Shown here piece by piece: positions 1-12,363 of a DNA stretch of 64,000 nucleotides. Made by a program: the position numbers and the translations under genes. Each line of letters begins with the position of its first letter. Position 1 is the stretch's first letter. The notes under the pieces are model-generated. The model was given only the letters and a program-made list of their open reading frames with translations, ran no database searches and had not been told where the DNA came from. This DNA comes from Gymnorhina tibicen (taxonomy: Eukaryota; Chordata; Aves; Passeriformes; Artamidae): contig VXAZ01005693.1 in assembly GCA_013399875.1 (NCBI GenBank), positions 937,676 through 1,001,675 on the forward strand, given 5' to 3'.

Positions 1-398
1 AAATCTCTATTTTTCCTTTATACTTTTATAGAACATAAATGAGCTTTGGCATATGAGCTACCAAGAGACACTGGAGCCAACGTGTGTCCTGTTTGTCCTG
101 GGGGGGATGAGAAGTGAATGCAGAGTTCGAGCAGCTTTTTCTGGGCCCAGCAATGTTTGAAACCTCATCCTTACACCACTTCCCGTTTGAAAATGTTTTA
201 AAACCGACAAAGAGTCAAGTACTGAAGTCCTGAGAGAGAGATTCCACCTGATCACACAGGGACGCCTGCCTGCATTCCAGAACACACAGCTTCCATGCTT
301 TGCAAAAGGAGAAATTATGGGATATAAAGCAGCAAACGGAGGAGGAGAACGTTCTGGGGCTCTCAGGACACAATGCTGAAGGGAAAACCAGCACTTAC
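1..398 (-). other. CTDSPL: CTDSPL intron 5, partial
   Basis: This is sequence downstream of exon 5 on the minus strand, beginning with its GTAAGT donor. I see no further exon and no repeat. The conserved miR-26a-1 hairpin lies within CTDSPL toward the 3' end in mammals, and it is not in this piece. Confidence 0.85.
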
Positions 399-455
399 CT
401 GATGTATGGTTCCATCGATTTCAACAGGAACGATGAAATCAGCATTGCTAATTGG
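399..455 (-). CDS. CTDSPL: CTDSPL exon 5: phosphatase domain, continued
   Basis: This 57-nt exon encodes 19 residues, [19 protein letters not shown], immediately following the catalytic exon in the family. The acceptor is TTCTTTCTAG and the donor is CAG|GTAAGT, both close to consensus. Both ends are phase 0. In the protein this segment leads from the catalytic loop into the following beta strand. The next exon, which should begin with residues like VYVLKRP, would lie at coordinates below 1. [10 protein letters not shown] distinguishes it from CTDSP2 (PIEIEGTTHQ) and CTDSP1 (PVEIDGVVHQ). Confidence 0.96.
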
Positions 456-3400
456 CTAGAAAGAATGACAAGGAAATAATTAACATAAAGAATGAGATCA
501 TTAGAGGGAAAATTTCAGGGGCATAAAAGGGAAGAGTGCCTGCTTCTGAGGAACAAGTTAATAATCATTACTGACTACACAGAGCCACTCTGTGCGTGCT
601 CTTACACCAGTCAGAAGCTCACAGTTGTCATGCCAGATGCTGCACTTCCCTCTTCTCTCCTACTTTTTAAGCTTCATACAACGTAATGCTGCTTGAATAA
701 CCCCCACTACCACTGAGTGTGTTCATCAGGAAAACACCTGTTCGGATAAACTCTTCCACCCAGTCTTCGTGGACACACGACCACCACGAAAATCAGCTGT
801 GTACTCCACATATTCTGCTCAGGGTCATCCATTAGTAATTGATTAAAACTAAAGACAGTGGTAAAAGTAATACGTACTGGTTGTATTTGAATCAGCAGCT
901 GCAACAAGACTTAGGTTGTACAGCTAAAGGGTTCTAAAGATGCCAATGCCAATCAACCTAATCATGTAAAATCGCATTTTAATTGCAAAGAGAAGAGCAG
1001 ACACACTCTGCCCAAGCCCTTGAATCCATTTTTCCAGCCTGTCAAACACAACTTAATTCTCAAGACTTATTGTGAAAAACTGTTGGTCAAGTAAAACTGC
1101 TTTGGAAAGCAGGAATTTGAATTGCAGACAGTTCAGGAGTACCTAATCTAATCTTGGCCAGACAGCAGGGGTAGTTGGGACCAGGCTGCCGCCAATGTTT
1201 ACTGGTTCAAGTGGACACCAAACTTAGGTAGAGCTCGTGCTCTATTGTCCATTCTAAAAAACCAGCCACGTAAACATGCCTGGCTGAAGCTTGGAGCTCA
1301 TTCCATCACCTGCAGCCTGGGAATGGCTGAGACAGAGCTGCCAAACACAGTTTTAACGTGACTGATTAACAGCCAGTATCTTTCATGGCTAAGAGCCCAG
1401 TCTGTAACTGGTGTTACCAAGCTAAGGCTGGAAAACATCTTCACTCAGCTCTGTGACATTTGTACAGACTTCCCCACCTGGGTTTCTGGATCAGTCAACA
1501 GGCTGATCTCAGCAACCACCAAGAAGATGCCCCTGAAGTGTCTTAGGGACTGGAAACAGACTTTGAACACATTCAGGGGGGCAAAGAAAGCCAAGAAAGC
1601 AGAGAAAAAAGATAAAGAGACTTAAGAAGCAGATCACAAGCTGGTGAGTCTGAACAGGGGCTCTGTGAAAAAATGGTGGGAAAAGAGGATCCTGCAGTTT
1701 TAACCTGCTAGCATCACTTTGATCCCACTCCCTGGAGAAACCAGATTCTAATTCCACTGTCAAACAACCTTCCTGCCAGCACAGCAAAATGACCACAAGA
1801 ATTTCTGTGGAGGGAAACACCCTCTCTCAGGAGCAAGGAAATGAAGATGGTTTGATCTGACACCTGCAAGTGCTGGGTCTGAGGGCACAGGAGAGGCTAT
1901 ATGGAACCCTCTCATCCTGACCAACCAGGATTGGCAACCAGACCTCCAGAGCAGCTGCTGGTGGAGAATTCCATCCTCATGATGGCCCCTGTGCTGGTGT
2001 GATCTGAAGAATTCCTCAAATACACACAGATAAATCGAGATTTTTCTCATCTGACACTGAGCAATTCTGCCTTCCTGCTTTGGAAAAAGACAGAGGGGAG
2101 GCTCCCATCTGTTCCCTGCATGAAGCCCCTCAGATAAAGATACTCTGCAGCTCTAACAGCCACACAACAGGTACACAAAAGTTCTGATGCTTAACCTTAA
2201 AAAGAAACCCAAACGAATTGTCAAGAAGCCTCAGCCACCAGTTTTTCAGTGGGTGCCAGCTCCCTGCAGACTTTGAAGAGGCTTGCACACACTTGAAGGA
2301 TTTATATATGCATGACTCCCTTCAGCAAGAGAAATACTCTGCAGCAGCAGCAGAAAAAGAATAGGTCACTGCAAGCTGCTGAGGTTTTGAAATCCACTGA
2401 AAAAACTACAGCTTGTACAGAATTTAATCCTAGCAGGAGCAACTTCAACCAGATGCCAGAGAAAACCACATTCTGTGCGAGCAACTTTGGTTTTTTCTAA
2501 CAAATAAAACTCGCCCTCAGACTTTGTAACACTGACCAAACTACTCCCAACTACAAATTTGCTCCCCCCACTTATACTTCAGGTATCATGTTGCTTTCTT
2601 GTTGGCACTGGTGACAGGAAAGGAGCACAGACTGGAGGTTCTGTGCTCATCAGGGAGGGAAAGGAGGAGAAAAGGTTGCAGCAATTTGCTGGCTGAAGGT
2701 TTGTGGGGCTGTGCACGTGAAGCACGTCCGTGCCTCCAGTGGGAACCAGAGAGACAGAGCCTGGAAGAAGGCAATGCATTCCCACTGAAAATCTTCAGCT
2801 CAGTTAGAACCCTTTCTATTTCATAAAAAACCCAAACCTTTCAGCATTTTATATGTTCTAAAAGTGTTTCACTGCCAGTTTTGAATAGAACTACACTCCA
2901 GGCTTGCATGTGGTTTAATACTTTTTTATACAAAACCATGTTTACATCTCCTTGATTTAATAATTTATTATTTTTTGCTTCTATGATTGTTTTATGATGG
3001 GAATGATAACTACCCTGTCTATCTATTCCTTTTTTACTCTTGCCAAAGAACCCCAAACTTTATTCCTTTAATATGCACCTAACATGAAAGGCTAGTACCT
3101 CCTTAAAGCTTCACAAATATGCAGGGGCATAAAAAGATGAGAATTACCCTCCTTCAGATGTTGCTGCTTTCATAAAGAGCACTTTAAATATTCTGCCTCT
3201 CTGGTTGTGTCAAAAAAACATGTAATCTGCATTTGAAATATGAAGCCTATTTCGTAACAGAATTATGAACTTTAAAATATCAGGTGTTTTAAATAAAGCC
3301 TTTTGTACTAAAACTCTCAAAATTATGTATGCTTTTCCAGCTTTTAAGTGGGGACCTGCCTGGTTAGAGCAGACATGTTTAAGTGGAAGAAAAACCCCCA

Positions 3401-5411
3401 GAATATCCCCAAACCCCTACAAACTGAAAAACTACAGCAGTAACTTGACTATCCGGGCAGAGCAGGGTGCACACAGGTGTTCAAACCCCTGCTCTGCTGG
3501 AATGCATCATTAGTTTTGATGACAATTAATGGTCTCAATTCACCTGAAGAATTTCCCTTCACGAAACAAAACCCAAACAGCAACACTGGACAGCGCCAGC
3601 CACTAAACAACTAAACTGATTTCCTCCAGCACTTGGTTTTCTCTCACACACCCCCAGTCACAGGGTTTCATATTGAAATAACACCACTGCAGCCCTAAGA
3701 CTCAAATACTGCACAAACTCCAACATCTGCCCAACTCTATTGACCTCACACAAAAAAGGACCAGTTTTCTTTCCCTCACACAAAACCTTATTCAGTGCTC
3801 ATCATCAAGCAGAAAAATCTTTTGGTTTTTCTTAAATATCCACTCAACATCATTTAAATGCCCATTAAGTATCATGTGAATGAAGGGGAGGATTAAAAGG
3901 ACCCTGCTAAGAAACACTCTGCAAACCTCAGTCCTACGAGAGAGATTTACCACTGTGTCAACCATGAAACATGCATTTCTTTAAAATGGTTAAAAAGATA
4001 AAACCACCTAAACTGAATGTCATTTTGTTTCAAAAACCAGGAAAAATATCACAGTACAAAATTACCCACAGCACTCAGAAAGCAAACTTGTATTTTTACC
4101 TTTCAGGTAACAATAGACCTAATGCTTTGCTTTTAGTATATACAGTTAGATTTTTAAATTCAGCTTTCCCTTCCTATTTTTGACTCTTGTTGAAATAGGA
4201 AGGCATGGCTTCTCCCTTTCCAATCCAGCTGTGGCTTTTATCTCCCTAAAAAGTTCTCTAGAGCAAGCTCAGTCTGGGTACAGAAGACAAATCTGGCACT
4301 GAGGCTCAGAGGTTCCTGCACACCACCATAAATTGTTCTATACCATCAGGCACAATAAAGACAGAGGAAAAAAAAAAATCTTCGTTTCAGTTTGAGGCAC
4401 AGAAATATTTGTTCTAGTATCTCCATATAAGGTTTTCTTTAAGTCAACAAAGAGAGGCTGCTGCCAAGTTCTAACCACAACACGGATTGCAGTTTGTGTT
4501 TTAAATACTGGCAACTAACAAGTGAAGGATTGAAAAGTGGGGTTGATGCTTGCAGTGAAAAATGGAGTACAACCACCTAGAAGACTGTAAGGGTGGTTAA
4601 TCTTGTTTGGTAGCAGTAAGGTAACATTATTAATGCTTACAAATTCTCCAGTCAATGTGTAAAACCAGCAGACACTTTATCAGTATCAGATGCACTGATC
4701 AGAAACGCTATCAGCAACCTGAGCCAATTTAGTCTGTTTGTATTTCTGAAGTCTCCTAATTTCAGCACTACTGGAACAATACAAAAAACACCAGTACTTT
4801 CCACACATGCTGAACTCCAAGGGTTACAGAAGTTGCTTCTTGAAGGTGACTCACTCATCAGCAACAACTAAATGGTATTTGCTTCCCTGCTCTGAAAACT
4901 AAACACTTAAAAACGCTTACTGCGATCGGGACAGAAGCCTGACCTGGAAAACAACATCCTCCAGCAAGAGAGAAGAGCCACTACTGGTGCCCAAAATCTC
5001 CTGGTTTAAGGCACATCTAACCCAGCATAAAGCTGTGCTGATTCTCCATTCTCCTACACTAACTAAGGCATCATTTAAACTGCAAAAACAAACCCTACTT
5101 TCAAAGCAACACATTTTGTACCTGTTCAAAACACAGGTCCCTTGCTGGAATATTTCAAGCCATGAAGTCGGTAACTATTCCAGGCCTTGTTTGCAGTCAG
5201 TGTGATTTTTCTCAAAAAAAACCAAAATAAAACCAGCAATCTCTGGTGTTACTCCCCTGAGAGCTAAATTAGGATGAATAATCATAGGAGAGGCAATGAG
5301 GACTCCCAGGCAGAGGCTGTGAGAGGAGTTCAAGTGTTAAGAGGCTTAACAGCTCCTCCAGCATTCACTGACAGATTCGAGCTGCAAGAGATCCCTTTTG
5401 AATTTACTTAC
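456..5411 (-). other. CTDSPL: CTDSPL intron 4
   Basis: This intron of about 5.0 kb separates the catalytic exon from exon 5. It is A/T-rich, with short A and T runs (for example near 4370). I recognise no CR1 copy, RNA gene or extra exon. Open frames here are short and lack family resemblance. Confidence 0.85.
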
Positions 5412-5513
5412 CTTAAATGAACTGTGCACTAAAGTCTCATCTAAATCAATGACCACACACTTCTTCCCATAGTCTGATGCTGTCAGTTCTGGCAGGAGGT
5501 ATTTAGCTGGTGG
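5412..5513 (-). CDS. CTDSPL: CTDSPL exon 4: start of phosphatase domain with DxDxT catalytic motif
   Basis: This 102-nt exon encodes 34 residues, from [10 protein letters not shown] through [20 protein letters not shown] to SSFK. The DLDET sequence is the DxDxT signature of the FCP/SCP branch of HAD phosphatases. Its first aspartate is the phospho-accepting nucleophile, the second is the general acid, and the aspartates help bind magnesium. The exon is phase 0 at both ends, with acceptor TTATAG and donor AAG|GTAAGT. Compared with the human protein as I recall it (PEVTVLDYGKK), this copy reads [11 protein letters not shown] just before the catalytic strand. These changes lie in a loop region and leave the active site intact. 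Confidence 0.97.
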
Positions 5514-6574
5514 CTATAAATAAAAAGAAAAGAGGAAGACAACAAAAAAAAAGTAAAACCTCTATGGAAGGGGCACCCTTCTGTCAACATTACTATTCTA
5601 GTAATTACTGGGAGCTGGCATACATGACTTGAAATCCAATACTTTTCTGGGCTCATCCCAAGGACATGTATGGATATTAATGGCTCATGCAATTGCAATA
5701 CCCATACAGACTTTTCTTTTTTAAATTCTTTTTAAAGTGAGAGACTTGTTTAGAATGACCTGCAGAGCACTGGAAATTCAAATGGTGAAAGACCACCACT
5801 AGCTAAAAAAAAGCAGAAAACCAGGATATGGGATACATCTTTTTCCAGTGGCTTTTTTCCCCAATGCCTGGTTTTGGTTGGTGGTGTTATCCTACTTCCA
5901 CTCAATGCCATTTCCAGCCAGATCAGGCTGATGGACACTTACACAAATCATTATTTCTGTTTGCCATGAAAAATGCTGAAATGGAGCAATCCATCCTGAT
6001 GGAAGACAGCTTTACTAATGTAATCTTCCAGGACATGTCTTCGCTCTTGTTTTTGCCACTTATGAGGGTGGTGATCAACTTCCATGTGAATTATGCTCCC
6101 AGTCAAGGTATTAAAGCTGCAGTGAAGAACCTGAACTGGGCTCTTCTACAGCACTGCCCTTAACAAAAATGGCACCAATCCCATGAACTGACAATTCTTC
6201 TGAAAGCAATGCAGACAGTCCCATATTCTTCGGATCATTTCCCACTTCAACACCCCAGTTTTGCAGTAAAAATAGGTTACTTTAGATTTTGGTACTGGAT
6301 ACTTTCTGAAATCACAGAAACGGGAGAGAATGCTTCCCTTTGGACGTGAAACACTGCTGCCACTCAGAGAGGGTTTTTTTGATGAAGGAAAAGGATTAGC
6401 TTTATAGAAAAGTATGAATAGGGAGAAGCCCAAGACTGAGAGGAAATGAAATTTAACTTAGACTTGGATACACAACTCCAACTCCATTCTTTTCCTATCT
6501 TTTTATCTGTTCACTGTCGCTCTGGTAAAGATCCATCATCTGTCAAAGGTTTCTTCTTTTCACTGGCCCTTTGT

Positions 6575-6645
6575 AGAGGTGCTTGCAGAGATCTGAGGCC
6601 ACCCCTGTGCAGGCAGGGGGTGACACAGGTGAGGCAGGCACCTCT
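6575..6645. repeat. Long imperfect inverted repeat (RNA hairpin potential)
   Basis: AGAGGTGCTTGC at 6575-6586 pairs over 12 positions (one G-U) with GCAGGCACCTCT at 6634-6645. Inside, ATCTG can pair with CAGGT and CACCCCTG with CAGGGGGTG, leaving a short loop. The inner part may be a degraded CR1 tail. Confidence 0.6.
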
Positions 6646-7510
6646 GGACACCCTCCAGCAGCCAGGACAGATTATCAACCACTGGCTGAACTCAAGTGTC
6701 ACCTTAACTTGATAGATACTGGCCAATTATGCCTAATAAGCCCTTGTTTAAATGAAGCACCTAAGAAATCAGATTCTGGACTTTAATTAAGTAGTTTTAG
6801 CTAAAGCCGGAGATCTTGGGGCATTTTAGGAGTGTTCACTGGAATTGATTTAGTTCCTTACAATTAACATCGACAACAGTTCCCTCAGCCACCAAACTGG
6901 AAGCTGCCCTGCCTACAAACCCACTTGTCTCAGGGCATTTCCTCTCAGCACACATCTGACAACGACCTTCCAATTACAGCAGCTTCTGCCTAATGCCTGC
7001 AAAGGCTCCATCCATCACGGCCACCTAACCAGGCTGAAATTTACACAATGCCCTGTCTAGGTCATGGACAGTCCCACGGCTGCTTCAGCTCCACCTCTCC
7101 TTGTTGGCAGCTAGGACCAGACCTAAAGAATTTTGGTTTCTCCCTCCTATTCAAAGCCTAAAGCCCCCCCACCTCAATTTTTCTTATTAAGAAGGATCCA
7201 AACTGCAACCTAAATAAACTAAAAGCTTATTGAAAGAAAAATCCAACCCATTGAAAGACAATGATCTTCAGAACCCATGTTCCAATGCTTCTTGTCTTTG
7301 AAGATGAAAAAGAGGTAGGACCATCCCAAAAAACCTTAAACATACTTTTAAAAAAAATAATAGTTCAGTTTACTGTTGTACTCAAAACTCTTTATCTCCT
7401 CTGAATTTTTGACTGCATTAATCTGCACAAGCAGTTCAAAGTCAGAAATTCCTTCTGCTATGTGAATTCTTTATCAAACTGAAAATACCTGTATCTCTAT
7501 CTATGGAAAA

Positions 7511-7538
7511 TATATGGAAATCCATATTCTTCCATATA
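7511..7538. repeat. A/T-rich inverted repeat
   Basis: TATATGGAA and TTCCATATA are perfect complements with a 10-base spacer. A competing inner palindrome (ATATGGA/TCCATAT) also exists, and tatggaaaa recurs close by. Confidence 0.7.
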
Positions 7539-9301
7539 AAAATACACATATGGAAAACATGAGCACTGTCTTACCATAGATACCTTTTGTTTTTTTAGCT
7601 GGAAACTGTTGCATTTGTCATCAAGAAAAGGATGGACACGCACCAAGAACTACAAAAGGCAAGAACTTTCATCTCTGAGAACCCAAATTCCCTGACTGCA
7701 CAGCGAGGCAACCTGGGACTGTTTTTTCACCCACCTGCACCTCTGCTTTCTCAAAAGCAGTGGCTGGGACAGGCACAATTCACCTGTGGTATCTACCCAG
7801 AGGTGCTGGTTACCGCTAGAGCTTCTCTCCCTTTTCAGTACTGCTTTTGGGGATCGTGTGCAATTTCTGACCTAACTCGATCTACCAAGGGCACAACCAA
7901 CTCTCCTACAAGATTTGGCATCTTCAGTTCAATCTGAGCTCGCTTCCTGAAGTTCACACGTTTGAAGATCAGAAGAAATAAAATTTTCCATTTCACAAAT
8001 TGCAATTCGGTTGCCCCGACTGTGAAAACATTCACCCTCTGATAATGCAACATGGATAAGGAAGTTATTCTGAAGCTGAAGTCACTACAAGTTGTGAGGC
8101 TGCTCAATAGCTGGTGTAGGACTTGGGAGCAAGGGTGGCATTTTTGAGGCTTTTAGGAACTTGAAAGGATTTGTATGCAAAGTATCAGCCCATTTATTCT
8201 GCTGTTCCAGCTTGCTGATCTAAAGCACTTTCCACCTGTCAAGGGCAGCAAAGCTTTTAGGCAGAAACAAGCATTATTCAACGTTGTGTTTTAATTTTCT
8301 CACTAATGGAGACATTACCCAAGCAGAGTTCTAAATACCAGATTTCCATCACAGTTAATAGTGAATAGTTATGGAACGTTGATAATTTAATTTTATTTTT
8401 ACACATATCAGCTTTAAAGATATCTGAGATAATTAAGAATATTTAATCGTGGCTAACAGCAACTCATATTTACTATGCAACACTCCCCGAAAGGCTGCAG
8501 ACTTCCACAGAACTCAGCAGAAAAATAACACGTGGTATCTCACTGGCTTGGTCTTCAATTCCAACAAGACACAAATTGTATACAAGTTAAACTAGTCACT
8601 GTTTGGCATTTATGCATTCCAGCCAGGTCTCGTGGCTGACCAGCTCAACAGACCTTGTAGTGAAACGACTGCTGCACTGCTTCAGTCCCGTGGAAATAGT
8701 ATATTCCCTAAGGAAAAACAAAAAAAAAGGGGATGGTGGCGGCAAGAGAACAGGACTTTCGGTTGAAGCATAAACAGCTGGTCAACACAAATCTTGCAGA
8801 AATTCACTGTATAGAACAATCATCAGCTCTCCTCCCTGTAGGCCCTTATTTCCCACAGAGGCAAGTCTCAGAATTAAAAAGCCCTTTCTGTTCCTCTCTG
8901 CCCTGGCAATGTTGGCAAGCCTAAGTGCAGCACGTTAATTTACTGTTCGGGTCCTCCTCAGCTCACGCTTTGGGCTGCGCTCTGTGGGGCTAAGAGCTTC
9001 TCCCAGCAGCTACGTGCAGAAATTACAGAGGATAAATGATTCCTACTTAAAGCTGCCAGAAGATGCCAGCTCCTCTTGTGGAACAGGCAGTTCCCAAAAT
9101 TTCTTGTAGAAAAAGTTGTAACAAGGAATTTTCTAATGTAGGTGAGGACAAGTAAAAAAAAACCCCAATATCCCTGGGCTAAGATTTAACTTCTGCAGGG
9201 ATTCTGAGGGATCATTTTGATACCACTCGTTAATAGTGGAATTTTAAGCTGAATAAAAGAAACGGACACTCCAACTCATTTAAGAGTTAAGAGAAGTTTA
9301 A

Positions 9302-9323
9302 CAACATCTCATTAAAGATGTTG
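9302..9323. repeat. Small perfect inverted repeat
   Basis: CAACATCT and AGATGTTG form an 8-bp stem around CATTAA. It is short enough to be chance. Confidence 0.6.
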
Positions 9324-9408
9324 CATGGGTGTGGTTTGTATTTCCATCCACCTCTTCATTCAAAAGAATATAAAATAGTGAAGCTGCTATGGGTCTACTT
9401 TGATTTGG

Positions 9409-9470
9409 GGGTTGGAACGAGATAATCTTTTAAAGTTCCTTCCAACCCAAACCATTATATGGTTCTATTT
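9409..9470 (+). mobile_element. CR1 retroposon, 3' terminal fragment
   Basis: This short match to the CR1 3' tail reads gggttggaacgagataatc, then ccttccaacccaaaccatt and ggttct. Only the last ~60 bases remain, as is common for 5'-truncated insertions. Confidence 0.8.
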
Positions 9471-10750
9471 CTCTACCATACTCCTTTCTAAACAAAGTTG
9501 AGAAATCCATGAAAACACGGGCATCCTGAGCTACATTGAATAGATTTTTAATCAGGTCTATCAAAATGTGTCAGCTGGGAATGTTTCGGGTTTGCCTTTT
9601 TTTAAATTTTGTGTTTATTTCAGCCCTAAAAACAACTAATTTTTCAGTATTAGGAAAATAATCAATTATGCTGCTGTTTAATCTATGCCTTATCTGGGAA
9701 CAGTTTAAAAAATGAGATACAAACAGGATAAAATTCTTACTGTAAAAAACCCCAAACTAACGCTATTTCTATTTTCTGAAGAACCTAACTTGAAGCTGGA
9801 ATATTTTTTGTTTAGCAGTCATCTTTATCAACAACCAAGCGAAAATTCGTATTAAGTCAAGCTTTTAAACTCAGTGCAATTAATACAGGACAAATCTGAC
9901 TGAGCAGCAGATCCATTTCACTGAACTGCACACATAAATGCAAATAAAAGCAATGCACAACGCACATAAAGCAATGGAAGCTTTCAAACAGGTGACCTCA
10001 GCACACTGCCAGGTTTCATACACGATAAAAAAGCACAAGAAAGCTCCAGAAAGCCTCGTATTTTGACTGGAGGCTTCAATTTGAAAGCAGGGAGTGGGCA
10101 GAGCTCTTTTTGAGTCACTCAAGAATCCTCTGAACGCTCGCCGCGATGACATTTGCAACGAGCCCTGTAAGAAGTGAACGTCCCCGTAACTGTGAGCAAG
10201 CTCGCTCCGTGTCTGTTTGGGAGATCCTTCTCCTGCTTTGGCCAGCAGTTCACACAGCCCACTTCTCATCCCGAGGTAGGAGAGCATCAAGCATTTCTGC
10301 CTCAATGGCTCTGAAACACACAGTTAGGGTTGTCTCGGAGCAAACCTTTGGGCTCCAGCGCTCAGGACCAAGAGCCCTCCTAAAACCGGCAGAGCAACAC
10401 TTGAATTTGAGGAGTTTTTCCTAACCTAACGCTGCATTTTCCTTCCCAGCGCCTTCTCCATGTGCAGCTCCCTTGTGCCTTTATTTAGACGATTACACAG
10501 CGCTGCTGGCTGGTTCCTGAGAGCCAGCAGCACTTTGATACTGGGCAGTAAATGTCACACCAGTGCCTAAGGCGGTGGTTGCCTGACAACACTCCCGTGT
10601 CCTGCTGCAAGAAGAAGCATCAGATGGCACTGGAGAAGGGGAAGGAGTGTTTAAAGTCACCTGCTCGCTCAGAACTCTATGTCATGACTGCAGAGCTAAG
10701 TTAATTTTACTGCCTTGTTAGTGCTGGGAATATATGCCTGCAAAATTACA

Positions 10751-10853
10751 GCTGAGCTTAAAAAAAAAAAAAAAAAAAAAGGAGGAAAAAAACTNAAAAA
10801 AAAAAGCTGAGAAAAAAAAAAAAAAAAAAAAAAAAAAAAGGAGGAAAAAAACT
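10751..10853. repeat. A-rich direct duplication around an unknown base
   Basis: The order gctgag, a run of about 20 A and ggaggaaaaaaact occurs at 10751-10794. It is repeated at 10806-10853 with a run of about 28 A. A single N sits between the copies at 10795. This is probably an assembly or gap-filling artefact. Confidence 0.85.
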
Positions 10854-12330
10854 TTAAAAATTATCCCTTCTTGAATCATTCCTTTTCCTACCGCTGCCAA
10901 AATCTAACAGAGCACTGCTTTAACACTGCAAAGACAGTGTTCTAACAAGGCATCTCATTTCATTTCTGTACCTGTCAAAGCTGTACTCATTTATCCTTAC
11001 AACATTTTGTTCTGTTTTAATTCTTATTTTAATTCTTATTCTGTTAGTACCTACAGTCACTCTTGGGAAAGATTTTTATTCCAGGTCAGGGCACAGCCAG
11101 AACACGTTTCATGTTCAAATAATTCCTCGTGGAGCAACCACAGTCACCTAACAGAATTTGGCAGGTATGTAAAAAAGAAAAGTAGTTTGGAAATCAGTTA
11201 TTTTCTGATTTCAACCTGAGGTTTTTTATTCCTAGACTTGCAGAAATACCAATCACATGCATGTCCATGCCTGTCTGCATACACACCATGCATGAGCCGT
11301 GTCAGAAATAACGGGTAAGCGATGAAGAGGAATTTCCAACAGTTTTCAAATCCAAGAAAAGCTGTTGGAAGAGGGAAGATCTGCACAGTCACAGTGATCT
11401 CCTGGCACTGTTGCTCTGCAGCACAGACAGAGGGGGCTTCTTACAGGAGGTTTTGTAATGCTGGGCTACGTGAGAAGGAAGATGAAGAAGAAGAAGAATG
11501 GCATCTTGGGGAATATCCAGGTCTTTAAAGGCTACCAAGTATCTCAAAGAAGAGGGCAGGGTCATTATCTCCACACATCAGCACTGCTATTTTCTGGGAA
11601 ACTCTGCAATGATGAAGTATTGTAAACTGCAAAGGAGCAAAGGAGCTCAAAAAAAAAAGTATTTTCAGCCTTACAAAGCCTAAGCCTTCATCCTTGTAAA
11701 AAAAAGAGCAGCTTTTTGACCAAAAAAGGTGAAAACTAATTAAATTAAAAGCTTTCATTTGAAGGACTCGGTTTTTTTCTTCCTTTTATTTAGCTTTGAA
11801 AAATAATTCAGATGCCAAACAGCATTCCAAGTTTAATCCAGGGAAGATAAACAGAAATATTAAGGCCCATAAAGCAGCAGCTGATACCAAGAGCATCATC
11901 TCAAACAAGTGCAGTAATGAGCAATAGTCAGTGTACTCTGTTTTCTTAACGTGACTTGTTTCAAATAAATAATGCAGTTTCCAACTCTTCTTTTCAACTG
12001 GAATATAGGGGGAAATGAGAGGAAAAGGTTTTTGTAACTGTGTCTCACAGTGATGATGAGTCACCTTTTGCCTCTGTTAAAATAAATAACTCCACGTGTT
12101 TTCAAAATGCTAAAAATTCAGATGGAACCCAGATAAAACCCAAACTCTTCTTTCAGTCCCTGTAAAACACATGCAGTTCAGCTCACCTCTGGGGATACAA
12201 CATTACAGACAGAACATAAAATCCTTTTGTTAACATGCAACACAAAACAGACCTGTTAGACTGCAACATAAAATGAATCAAAGCAAAAGTCATGAAAATC
12301 ATTAAAAGAAAAAGGGATAAAAATACATAC

Positions 12331-12363
12331 ACTTGGTATAGGCATGACCTGCATCTGGTCACC
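12331..12363 (-). CDS. CTDSPL: CTDSPL exon 3: 33-nt cassette microexon
   Basis: This exon encodes eleven residues, GDQMQVMPIPS, close to the GDQ.QVIPIPS segment of the longer human CTDSPL isoform. On the minus strand it follows a pyrimidine tract ending in CCCCAG and is followed by a strong GTATGT donor. Its length is a multiple of three and both boundaries are phase 0, so it can be included or skipped without changing the frame. Human isoforms are known with and without this segment. It lengthens the linker between the N-terminal region and the phosphatase domain. No catalytic residues lie in it. It is too short to find by ORF length and rests on the residue match plus both splice sites. Confidence 0.93.

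Larger units (their letters stand above)
5514..12330 (-). other. CTDSPL: CTDSPL intron 3
   Basis: This intron of about 6.8 kb lies between the microexon and the catalytic exon. It holds a long hairpin (6575-6645), a short A/T-rich inverted repeat (7511-7538), a CR1 3' tail (9409-9470) and an A-rich direct duplication around one unknown base (10751-10853). I found no other gene. Confidence 0.85.
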
